The notes under the pieces are model-generated. The model was not told the DNA's origin. It did no database searches and saw only the letters and a list, made by a program, of their open reading frames with translations. Both the position numbers and the translations under genes were made by a program. From NCBI RefSeq assembly GCF_001476285.1, contig NZ_LDRU01000101.1:1-52373 (forward strand): DNA of 52,373 bases. Direction: 5' to 3'. Position 1 is the first letter of the stretch; each line of letters opens with the position of its first letter. This DNA is from Microbacterium testaceum (GTDB lineage Bacteria; Actinomycetota; Actinomycetes; Actinomycetales; Microbacteriaceae). Of this stretch, positions 34,001-42,604 are shown one piece after another.

Positions 34001-35398
34001 CTACTTCGCGGAGACGGGCTCGGGCTTCTTCTCGGCCGCGGGCGCCTCGGCGGCCGGGGCCGCCGGGCGGGGGCGAGCCGCGAACTCCTCGAAGGTCGCG
34101 CGCGGGTTCTGCACGGCCTCGAGGTTGACGGTCTCGCGACCGTGGACGAAGTTCTGCACCCAATCGCCGATCACGCGGAACTTGCGCTCCCACGTCGGCA
34201 TGGCCAGGCCGTGGTAACCGCGGTGGGCGAGCCAGGCGATGAAGCCGGTCAGCGCGATCTTGCCCGACTGGAAGGCGCCGTTGTAGAGGCCGAGACCGGC
34301 GACGGCACCGAGGTTCTTGTGGAAGTACTGCTTGGGCTCCTCGCCGCGCAGCACCGCCACGATGTTCTTCGCCATGAGCTTGCCCTGGCGGACGGCATGC
34401 TGAGCGTTCGGCACGCAGAAGCCGCCGACGCCGCCACCCGAGAGGTCGGGAACGGCCGAAACGTCACCAGCGGCCCAGGCGCCCTCGACGAACTCTTCGT
34501 CGGTGCCAACGCGCAGGTCGGGGCGCGTGCGGATGCGACCACGCTCCTCGACGGGGAGGTCGCTGCCGCGAACGACGGTGGGATTGGCCATGACACCGGC
34601 GGTCCAGATGATGAGGTCGGTCGGCAGCTGCTCACCCGTGGAGAGCTCGATGACGCCGTCGACGGCACCCTTGACCTGCGTATCGAGGTGCACGAAGGCA
34701 CCCTTCTTCGCGAGGTCGGCGAGCACCCACTCGCTCGTCTTCTGCGACACCTCGGGCATGATGCGGCCCATGGCCTCGATGAGGTGGAAGTGCGTGTCGT
34801 CGAACGACAGCTGGGGGTAGGACTTCAGCAGCGACGACGCGTAGGCACGCAGCTCGGCGAAGACCTCGATGCCGGCGAAGCCGCCGCCGACGACCACGAC
34901 GGTCAGCAGACGGTCACGCTCGGGACCGGCGGGAAGCACCGACGCCTTGTCGAAGTTCGAGGTCAGGCGGTCGCGGATCGCGACGGCTTCTTCGATCGTC
35001 TTGAGGCCGATCGCGTTCTCGGCGATGCCGGGGATCGGGAAGGTGCGCGAGACGGCCCCGGCGGTCACGACGATCTGGTCGTACTCGTGCTGCCAGGTCT
35101 CGTCGCCCGCGATGGGGGTGATCGTCGCGGTCTTGGTCGCGTGGTTGATGCCCGTGACCTTGCCCGCGATGACCGTGGTGCGCTTGAGGTGGCGACGGAG
35201 GCCGACGACGACGTGGCGCGGCTCGATCTCACCGGCCGCGACCTCGGGGAGGAACGGCTGGTAGGTCATGTAGGGCAGCGGGTCGACGATGGTGACCTCG
35301 GCCTCGCCGCGGCTGAGCAGCTTCTCGAGCTTCCACGCGGTGTAGAAACCCGCGTAGCCTCCGCCGACAATGAGGATCCTGGGCACGGTGCTGGTCAC
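34001..35398 (-). CDS. ndh: Type II NADH dehydrogenase (NAD(P)/FAD-dependent oxidoreductase)
   Basis: A 465-residue peripheral membrane flavoprotein passing electrons from NADH to the quinone pool without proton pumping. The FAD-binding fold begins PRILIVGGGYAGFYTAWKLEK; the NADH fold is TVVVVGGGFAGIEVFAELR; the second FAD motif is VEGAWAAGDVSAVPD, and AQHAVRQGKLMAKNI follows. The C-terminal helical region (GFIAWLAHRGYHGLAMPTWERKFRVIGDW) is the membrane-binding part, followed by an Ala/Pro/Glu tail. The GTG at 35398 overlaps the stop of the subtilisin gene (GTGA). Confidence 0.93.
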   Translation of the reverse strand: MTSTVPRILIVGGGYAGFYTAWKLEKLLSRGEAEVTIVDPLPYMTYQPFLPEVAAGEIEPRHVVVGLRRHLKRTTVIAGKVTGINHATKTATITPIAGDETWQHEYDQIVVTAGAVSRTFPIPGIAENAIGLKTIEEAVAIRDRLTSNFDKASVLPAGPERDRLLTVVVVGGGFAGIEVFAELRAYASSLLKSYPQLSFDDTHFHLIEAMGRIMPEVSQKTSEWVLADLAKKGAFVHLDTQVKGAVDGVIELSTGEQLPTDLIIWTAGVMANPTVVRGSDLPVEERGRIRTRPDLRVGTDEEFVEGAWAAGDVSAVPDLSGGGVGGFCVPNAQHAVRQGKLMAKNIVAVLRGEEPKQYFHKNLGAVAGLGLYNGAFQSGKIALTGFIAWLAHRGYHGLAMPTWERKFRVIGDWVQNFVHGRETVNLEAVQNPRATFEEFAARPRPAAPAAEAPAAEKKPEPVSAK

Positions 35399-36696
35399 GA
35401 TGGGAGAGACTCCTGGTTTGTGGTGCGGCTCGGCTCGCGATGAATGCGCGCCTTTCGAATTCGCCGGGCAGCAGCACTGACGCCGAGCGCAATCATTATA
35501 GCGGCGAGCGTGGCACCCGCGAGCGGCAGCGACCCGTACAGCACGCTATCGCGGGACGGCAGCAGAGGCGAACTCGCGGAGGGCGGCCCCTCGACCGGAG
35601 GGAGCGGCGGGATCGAGACGGGCGCGGAAGTGGGTGTCGGGCTCGGCTCGCTGTCGGCGCGGCGGTAGACGCGGATCCAGTCCTCGAGACTGCCGAGCGG
35701 GTTCTCCGACACCGAGTCGACATCCGCCGTGACGGCACGCGATGCGTCGACGAGGCCGTATCCGTAGAGGAGGTCGAGCCCGGGTGAGGTGCCCGGGGCC
35801 GGCTTCGCGGTGGAGATGAGACGGTTCAGCACGTTGTCGGCATCCATTCCCGGATGCGCGGCACGCACGAGCGCGGCGATGCCCGCCACGATCGGCGCTG
35901 CGCCGCTCGTGCCGTTCCATTGCGCGAGCGTGCCGTCGGCCGACACGCCCAGGAGGCGCTCGCTCGGAGCCGAGATGCCGATCGTGATGCCCTGGGTGGA
36001 CGCGTCGCTGCTCGCGCGTCCGGACGGGTCGACGCCGCCCACCGCGAGCACACCGGGGATGGTCGCGGGTGCGCCCACACGGTCGGTGCCACTCCCCCGG
36101 TTGCCGGCGGCGACGACGACGACCACGTCATGGTCGAACGCGTACATGAAAGCGTCGTCCCAGCTGGGATCCCAGTCGAGCGTGTTCGTCGTGAGCGAGA
36201 GGTTGATGACGGTCGCTCCATTGTCGACGGCCCACCGCATGGCCTTCGCGATCTGTTCGGTGAAGGGAACGGATGCCGAGGCCCCGAACCCGATCGAGAT
36301 CGACAGCAGTTCCGCTTCTGGGGCGACACCGATCATCCCGCGGCCGTTCCCGGTGCCGCGAGAAGCCGCGAGAGAGGCGACCCAGCTTCCGTGGTTGGAG
36401 TCCACCGCGCCCACCGGAGTGCGGCCATCGGACGAGCCGGCGCCCGACACGTCCGTTCCGCCGGCGACGGCGCCGTTGAACTCGGTCGGCCCGCGTCCGA
36501 TTCCCGTGTCGATGATGGCGATCGTCTGCCCCGCACCGCGGGTGGTCTTCCACGCATCCCGGATGCCGTACTGATCGAGCCAGTACTCGGAAGCGCGGAC
36601 GCTGTCGGTGGGGTCTTCGGGCACGGGAGCAGTCGTCGCCCCGCTGAGCATCACCGCGAGGACGAGGGATGCCGCCGCGGCGACGACGCGTCTCAT
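35395..36696 (-). CDS. S8 subtilisin-like serine protease, membrane-anchored (mycosin-like)
   Basis: A 433-residue secreted protease. A signal peptide covers about residues 1-23 (VVAAAASLVLAVMLSGATTA). The catalytic triad is D63 (IIDTGIG), H102 (NHGSWVASL) and S264 (NGTSGAAPIVAG), with oxyanion N199 (AAGNRG). A Pro/Ser-rich linker and one C-terminal helix (about 396-417) anchor it in the membrane, the layout of type VII secretion mycosins; no ESX genes are nearby, so the role is unassigned. The ATG at 36696 overlaps the DUF501 stop. Confidence 0.92.
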   Translation of the reverse strand: MRRVVAAAASLVLAVMLSGATTAPVPEDPTDSVRASEYWLDQYGIRDAWKTTRGAGQTIAIIDTGIGRGPTEFNGAVAGGTDVSGAGSSDGRTPVGAVDSNHGSWVASLAASRGTGNGRGMIGVAPEAELLSISIGFGASASVPFTEQIAKAMRWAVDNGATVINLSLTTNTLDWDPSWDDAFMYAFDHDVVVVVAAGNRGSGTDRVGAPATIPGVLAVGGVDPSGRASSDASTQGITIGISAPSERLLGVSADGTLAQWNGTSGAAPIVAGIAALVRAAHPGMDADNVLNRLISTAKPAPGTSPGLDLLYGYGLVDASRAVTADVDSVSENPLGSLEDWIRVYRRADSEPSPTPTSAPVSIPPLPPVEGPPSASSPLLPSRDSVLYGSLPLAGATLAAIMIALGVSAAARRIRKARIHREPSRTTNQESLPS

Positions 36697-37211
36697 CCTC
36701 CGGCTCCGGGCGTCTCGCAGACGCACCGCTCGGGCGACCAGGTTCCCCGGGCGAGGGCGCGGTCGCCGATCGGGTTGACGCCGGGACCGGCGGCGAGGGA
36801 ATGGCCGGCCAGAGCGTGCAGGCACTTGACGCGCGTCGGCATCCCCCCGGCGGAGATCCCCGCGATCTCGTCGGGCTCGCCGTACGCCGCTCGGTCGCGC
36901 AGATAAGCCTCGTGCGCGGCGAGGTACGCGGCGCGCAGGTCGTCGTTCTCGGCGAGCTCGTCCTGGAACTCCTTCATGACGTGCCCGGCCTCGAGCACCG
37001 ACATCGCGGCCGTCGCCGCTGGATGCGTCAGGTAGTAGAACGTGGGGAACGGGCTGCCGTCGTCGAGCCGTGGAGACGTCGCAACCACGGTGGGGTTGCC
37101 GCAGACGCAGCGCGCCGCAATGCCCACGACGCCGCGCGGCACACGGCCGAGCTGCGTCTGCAGAACGGCGAGGTCGGCGTCGGAGGCGGGGGGAAGCTGC
37201 GGAGAAGTCAT
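36693..37211 (-). CDS. DUF501 domain-containing protein
   Basis: A 172-residue cytoplasmic protein of the actinobacterial DUF501 family. Recognisable segments are LQTQLGRVPRGVVGIAARCVCGNPTVVATSPRL, TFYYLTHPAATAAMSVLEAGHVMKEFQ and GMPTRVKCLHALAGHSLAAGPGVNPIGD; a Cys pair (CVC) occurs near each end. Function unknown; the family is usually near eno and the FtsB/DivIC gene, as here. The ATG at 37211 follows TACCCT (37219-37224, minus strand) by 7 nt. First gene of a coupled run with the protease and NDH-2 genes. Confidence 0.9.
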   Translation of the reverse strand: MTSPQLPPASDADLAVLQTQLGRVPRGVVGIAARCVCGNPTVVATSPRLDDGSPFPTFYYLTHPAATAAMSVLEAGHVMKEFQDELAENDDLRAAYLAAHEAYLRDRAAYGEPDEIAGISAGGMPTRVKCLHALAGHSLAAGPGVNPIGDRALARGTWSPERCVCETPGAGG

Positions 37212-37318
37212 CGCTTCCAGGGTACCCGGCGGTGTTGCCGGCCTGCGGGATAGCGGTGCGGGCTGTGGTTTCGCGTGGTCGCGGCGGCGCGGGGCGCGAC
37301 GCCGCGCGCCTGGGCCCT

Positions 37319-37387
37319 CGCATAAACGCCATCCGCTCACGGAAACACGCTGTGCTCGCGTTTCCGTGAGCAGAGAGCGTTTATGCG
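37319..37387. repeat. 69-bp nested palindrome (CGCATAAACGC type)
   Basis: Perfect 11-bp outer arms CGCATAAACGC (37319-37329) and GCGTTTATGCG (37377-37387) enclose a second inverted repeat GCTCACGGAAACACG / CGCGTTTCCGTGAGC (37335-37349, 37357-37371, one mismatch) with a 7-nt loop. Two 5-nt bulges separate the stems. It is AT-richer than its surroundings and fills the 269-bp gene-free gap upstream of DUF501. Confidence 0.75.
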
Positions 37388-37480
37388 CGACGATGCCGCC
37401 CGCGCGGGCAATCACGGGACGTGGGCGGAGTACCGCGTCCGAGCGTCACGCCACGAGCGCGGGGGCGGCGGCAGGCCCGA

Positions 37481-38164
37481 TCAGGGCGCGGGCGTCGAGT
37501 CGGGGGCGGGCGTCGGGTCGGGAACACCGACGGTCGGAACGACCACCTGAGCGGCACCCGCGGACGTGAGCGAGCGCATGAACTGCGACATCCAGTCGGT
37601 ACGGGTCTGACCGACGTCCTCGCTCACGTCGGGCTGCTCCTGCAGAGCGGTCGAGGCGGGCAGATCGTCGTCGATGAGGTACACGACCTCGCCGGGCATC
37701 GTGTAGTACAAGCGCTCGCGCGCTTGGGTCGTGATGTAGGCCGGGTCCGACCACCGCTCGCGCTGGGCCTGCAGGTCGGCGACCTGGGACTGGCTCAGAG
37801 CCACCGCGCTCTTCAGCGCCTGGATCTGCTGACGCTGATCCATGTACGTCCCGACCGTGGGGACGAGCACGAACGTCCCGAGAACGACGAGGCCGAGCAT
37901 GATGACGACGAACCCCGACACGCGGATGCCGCCGAGCCACCCCCGCACGTCGACCCGGCGCTGCGCGGCGACCGGACGCTTCGGCGAGACGGCCTGCGGT
38001 CTCGCGGCCGGGGCTTTGGTCCGAGCGGGCTTCGCCGCGGCGGTCTTCGAGGTGGGCGTCTTCGCGCCCTTGGGCTTCGCAGCTTTGCCCGAAGCCGCCT
38101 TGCCCTTCGCACCCGAAGGGCCTTCGGATGCCGAGCCCCGGGGAGGCAGTGTCGGTCGGTCCAC
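37481..38164 (-). CDS. Septum formation initiator family protein (FtsB/DivIC-like)
   Basis: A 227-residue divisome protein. The N-terminal 75 residues are a Lys/Ala/Pro-rich cytoplasmic tail longer than in E. coli FtsB. One transmembrane helix (about 82-103, SGFVVIMLGLVVLGTFVLVPTV) and a coiled coil (MDQRQQIQALKSAVALSQSQVADLQAQRERW) follow, then the conserved RERLYYTMPGEVVYLID. The GTG at 38164 has a GAGAGGGG site. TAGACT (38214-38219 region, minus strand) may be its -10. Position downstream of enolase is the standard actinobacterial order. Confidence 0.9.
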   Translation of the reverse strand: MDRPTLPPRGSASEGPSGAKGKAASGKAAKPKGAKTPTSKTAAAKPARTKAPAARPQAVSPKRPVAAQRRVDVRGWLGGIRVSGFVVIMLGLVVLGTFVLVPTVGTYMDQRQQIQALKSAVALSQSQVADLQAQRERWSDPAYITTQARERLYYTMPGEVVYLIDDDLPASTALQEQPDVSEDVGQTRTDWMSQFMRSLTSAGAAQVVVPTVGVPDPTPAPDSTPAP

Positions 38165-38303
38165 GGCATCCCCTCTCGTTCTCGCCCGCGTGTTCCTTCA
38201 ACGGGCCGAGCCGAGTCTACGTCGCCGGTTCACGGTGCCCCGGGGACGCGCCGCGGACGGTCGAGGGTCTCAGCGAACGCGTGAGGATCGCGGAAACGGC
38301 GAA

Positions 38304-38331
38304 GGAGGGGGAGCCTCGCGGCTCCCCCTCC
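38304..38331 (-). terminator. Terminator of eno
   Basis: GGAGGGGGAGCC-tcgc-GGCTCCCCCTCC, 12-bp perfect stem (38304-38315, 38320-38331), 17 bp past the enolase stop. Confidence 0.88.
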
Positions 38332-38347
38332 TCACGATGTCAGACGC

Positions 38348-39858
<1,511 letters not shown>

Positions 39859-39867
39859 GGGACCCCC

Positions 39868-40545
39868 TCAGGCTCCGGACCCTGCCACGGGATCCACCAC
39901 GATCGCCACGGCCACGCCGTCCCAGCCCTTGCGGTCGAGGGTCTGCAACGCCGTGGCGTCGAATCGGGGATCCTGCCCCAGCATCACCAGGCCGGCGCGG
40001 GCGCCACGCACCTTGGGATCGGTGGTGGCGGCGTCGGCCGCCTCTCCACCGCGCACGACGTTGTCGAGCACGACGACCGTGCCGGGGCGCCCGAGACGCG
40101 CCGCCCAGTCGAGGTAGACGGTGTTCGACTCCTTGTCGGCGTCGATGAAGACGAGGTCGAAGGGCTCCTCGCCCTCCAAGGTGGGGAGGACGTCGGCCCC
40201 GCGACCGACGCGGACCTCGACCCGGTCGGAGACCCCGGCGCGATCGAGGTTCGCGCGCGCGATCTCCGCGTTGGCGGGCTCGGCCTCGATCGTGATCACG
40301 CGTCCTCCCGCTCCGACCGCCCGGGCGAACCAGATGCTCGAGTAGCCGCCCAGCGTGCCGACCTCGAGGACCCGACGCGCGCCCGCGATGCGGGTCAGGA
40401 GGTGAAGGAACTTGGCGTTGACGGGCGCGACCTCGATCGATGGGAGGCCACCGTCGTGCTGCGTCTGGAGCACGGCATCCAGAACGGGGTCGTCACCGAC
40501 CAGGGTGTCGGTCAGGAACGCGTCGACGTCGTCGTGAGTGGGCAC
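39868..40545 (-). CDS. O-methyltransferase (class I SAM, COMT-like family 3)
   Basis: A 225-residue protein of the bacterial relatives of catechol O-methyltransferase. SAM motif I is RRVLEVGTLGGYSSIWFARA; the metal-binding acidic segment is FDLVFIDADKESNTVYLDWA, followed by VVVLDNVVRGGEAAD, the usual Asp-Asn pair. Substrate unknown. The start is GTG 40545, with CAGGCT 6 nt upstream and an overlapping GGGGGA that could act as a Shine-Dalgarno. Confidence 0.92.
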   Translation of the reverse strand: MPTHDDVDAFLTDTLVGDDPVLDAVLQTQHDGGLPSIEVAPVNAKFLHLLTRIAGARRVLEVGTLGGYSSIWFARAVGAGGRVITIEAEPANAEIARANLDRAGVSDRVEVRVGRGADVLPTLEGEEPFDLVFIDADKESNTVYLDWAARLGRPGTVVVLDNVVRGGEAADAATTDPKVRGARAGLVMLGQDPRFDATALQTLDRKGWDGVAVAIVVDPVAGSGA

Positions 40546-40576
40546 TCCCCCAGCCTGTCGGCGCGCCGGCGGCGGG

Positions 40577-41377
40577 TCAACGCTCCCCGCGCAGGTGAGC
40601 GCGGGTCATCTCGTCGTACTCCTCGTCGGAGAGGTCGTCGAAGCTCTTCGCCTCGACGCGGTCGCTGCGCATCCACCGGATCATGAGGATCACGAGGATC
40701 GGGACGTCGGCGAACTCGGCGATGAACCAGATCCAGTCTCCGGCGAGGTGCTGGTCGTGCAGCGTCGAGGGCCACCACGACACCGCACGCGTGGCATCCG
40801 GGATCAGGTCGAGCACGTTGTCGTTGAGCCGCATGAGCAAGCCCGGAACCGAGTCGATCAGCAGCTCGACGAACGCGAGAAGGAACTCGATCGCGATGAA
40901 GGTGCCCGTGTGCACAGCGCCCAGGGCCATCATCGGCAGCACCATCGCGAGCCCGACGAGCGGCACGACGATGCCGAGCGAGGCCTCGACCACGGGATTC
41001 ACGCGCAGGATGCCGGCCACCGGCGTGAGGAAGAGGCAGAACACCGCCGCGATGACGACGGTGGCGACCATCGCGTTGCCGAAGATGCGGGTGACGCGGG
41101 AGGCGAGAACACGCTCGCGGAGGGCGGAAGGGACGAGGTCGAGGGGACGACCGGCGGCGATTCCCGCGGGCACGGCGAAGATCAGCAGGGCGATGCGCGT
41201 CGAGAACGCCCAGCGCAGCTCCGAGGAGTACACGCCCAGGAAGCCGAGCTCGATGACCGCGTAGGGAAGCAGCCCGAGCGCGAAGAAGCCGATCGTGCGG
41301 CGGACCGGCCACGGCTCGCCCCCGCGACGCACGCGACGGACGCCGAGGAGATAGGCGACGGATGCCACGAAGAGCAC
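40577..41377 (-). CDS. Cytochrome c oxidase assembly protein, CtaG/Caa3 type (start uncertain, probably 41434)
   Basis: A 266-residue (from the GTG at 41377) multi-pass membrane protein of the caa3_CtaG family, which helps copper insertion into cytochrome oxidase. Helices include FFALGLLPYAVIELGFLGVY, VVIAAVFCLFLTPVAGIL and the HTGTFIAIEFLLAFVELLID region; a hydrophilic C-terminus ends SDEEYDEMTRAHLRGER. The same frame continues upstream with convincing coding sequence (PPIDVFLTTWRADPITLG) but no ATG, GTG or TTG. At 41434-41432 an ACG codon sits exactly 6 nt after TACTTT, where a leaderless start would be. Coordinates use the first conventional start. Confidence 0.82.
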   Translation of the reverse strand: MLFVASVAYLLGVRRVRRGGEPWPVRRTIGFFALGLLPYAVIELGFLGVYSSELRWAFSTRIALLIFAVPAGIAAGRPLDLVPSALRERVLASRVTRIFGNAMVATVVIAAVFCLFLTPVAGILRVNPVVEASLGIVVPLVGLAMVLPMMALGAVHTGTFIAIEFLLAFVELLIDSVPGLLMRLNDNVLDLIPDATRAVSWWPSTLHDQHLAGDWIWFIAEFADVPILVILMIRWMRSDRVEAKSFDDLSDEEYDEMTRAHLRGER

Positions 41378-41494
41378 GCCGAGCGTGATCGGATCGGCGC
41401 GCCAGGTGGTGAGGAAGACATCGATGGGAGGCGTGGGGAAAAAGTAGGGCCGCGACCTATGGATCGGCCGAGGAGCGGACCGACCCGGGGCCGT

Positions 41495-41588
41495 GCGAAA
41501 CTCCTGAGTTTCGCGAGCTCATGCGACGCCTCGCCGCGTGAAATCGGGGGTCGGAACGGCGCGAGCGCGGGACGATCAGGAGTTTCGC
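41495..41588. repeat. 94-bp inverted repeat element (GCGAAACTCCTGA type)
   Basis: Perfect 13-bp terminal arms GCGAAACTCCTGA (41495-41507) and TCAGGAGTTTCGC (41576-41588). The left end also forms a local hairpin GCGAAACT-cctg-AGTTTCGC (41495-41514). The right arm supplies the last codons and stop of the SGNH hydrolase gene. Confidence 0.7.
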
Positions 41589-42388
41589 CCGGGGCGCGCC
41601 GGTTCGGCGAGCGCGGCGAGCACGGCGGGGAGCAACGCGTCGGCCGTGCGGCGGTAGCCGAGGGCGCTGGGGTGGAAGCGGTCGATGCTGAACATCTCGT
41701 CGGGACGCTCGGCGAACATCGGCCCCACGGCCTGCGCGAGCGCGACGACGCGCCCTCCGGCGCCGTGGACCGCCGCCGCCTGCGCCGACGCCAACTGTCT
41801 CGACGAGCGCGCGGCGAGCGCACGCAGGGGTTGCGGGATCGCTCGCAGCGTCCCCAGGTCGGGGCACGTACCGACGATCACGGGCACGCCGCGCTCCCGC
41901 AGCTCGCGGACGATGTCGGCCAGCTGATCTGCCGAGCGTGCCGCGGGGATGCGGTGGGTGACGTCGTTGCCGCCGACAACGATGACCGCCGCGTCCGGCA
42001 CGTACTCAGCGGGGAGCGACGCGACCTGGGCGGAGAGGGCGGACGTCTCCGACCCCACCACCGCCGCCGTGCGCAGCCGCACCGGCCGACCCGCCTGCCG
42101 CGCGATCCCCTTCGCGAGGCGCGCACCGAGCGTGTCGCGCCGGTGGGCGGCTCCGAGACCCGCGGCGATCGAGTCGCCGAGCAGCAACAGCTCGACCGGC
42201 TCGCCGGGGTGCTTCTTCCGGCGCCACACGCGATCGGCATCGAGAGCCTGCTCACCGAGCGGTTTGCCGATGCGGCGTCGGGCGACCGCCGCCTGGCGGA
42301 TGAGGAGCGTCCGCAGACCGACGGCACCCGCCCCGGCGAGCGCCACGACGGAGGCCGCGGCCAGGGTCACCGGTCGACGCGTGCGCAT
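41576..42388 (-). CDS. SGNH/GDSL hydrolase family esterase
   Basis: A 270-residue secreted or membrane-anchored hydrolase: N-terminal hydrophobic segment (about 7-30) after a basic start, block I LLLLGDSIAAGLG with nucleophile S73, block III GGNDVTHR, and block V SIDRFHPSALGY with the catalytic Asp/His. It should deacylate lipid or carbohydrate esters; substrate unknown. The ATG at 42388 follows TGTCAT by 6 nt. The stop codon lies in the right arm of the palindrome at 41495-41588, so the C-terminal residues GRNS are encoded by the repeat. Confidence 0.88.
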   Translation of the reverse strand: MRTRRPVTLAAASVVALAGAGAVGLRTLLIRQAAVARRRIGKPLGEQALDADRVWRRKKHPGEPVELLLLGDSIAAGLGAAHRRDTLGARLAKGIARQAGRPVRLRTAAVVGSETSALSAQVASLPAEYVPDAAVIVVGGNDVTHRIPAARSADQLADIVRELRERGVPVIVGTCPDLGTLRAIPQPLRALAARSSRQLASAQAAAVHGAGGRVVALAQAVGPMFAERPDEMFSIDRFHPSALGYRRTADALLPAVLAALAEPARPGRNS

Positions 42389-42430
42389 CCTCCGATGACA
42401 CCGGCCTGCGGTGAACGGCGGGTGGCCGCG

Positions 42431-42604
42431 CCGTGACGGGAGGGCGACGGTGGACTCCCGGCAGCCGCGGGGCTCGGGCCCGTGCGGCGGCGCCGTGACG
42501 AACGGGCTCCCGGCATCCGCGGGGCTCGCACCGCCGTGCTGCGGCGGCCGGCCGCCGGATGCCCCACCGTGACCGACGGGCTCCCGGCATCCGGACGGCT
42601 CACA
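42431..42604. repeat. Three tandem imperfect copies of a GGGCTCCCGGCATCCG element
   Basis: Copies near 42431-42475, 42493-42531 and 42567-42604 share CCGTGAC..., GGGCTCCCGGCATCCG and GGCTC-CAC. The first is the most diverged; the last overlaps the stop codon of the MFS gene. The whole gap between the SGNH gene and the MFS gene (42389-42599) is made of them; I see no gene there. Confidence 0.65.

Noticed and set aside
35395..36696. Type VII secretion locus
   Set aside because: The protease resembles a mycosin, but no EccB/C/D/E, WXG100 or PE/PPE genes are in the window, so only a mycosin-like protease is claimed.
39868..39910. Recent horizontal transfer of the O-methyltransferase because repeats flank it
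   Set aside because: Base composition and codon use match the neighbours, and the repeats are of a widely dispersed intergenic kind.
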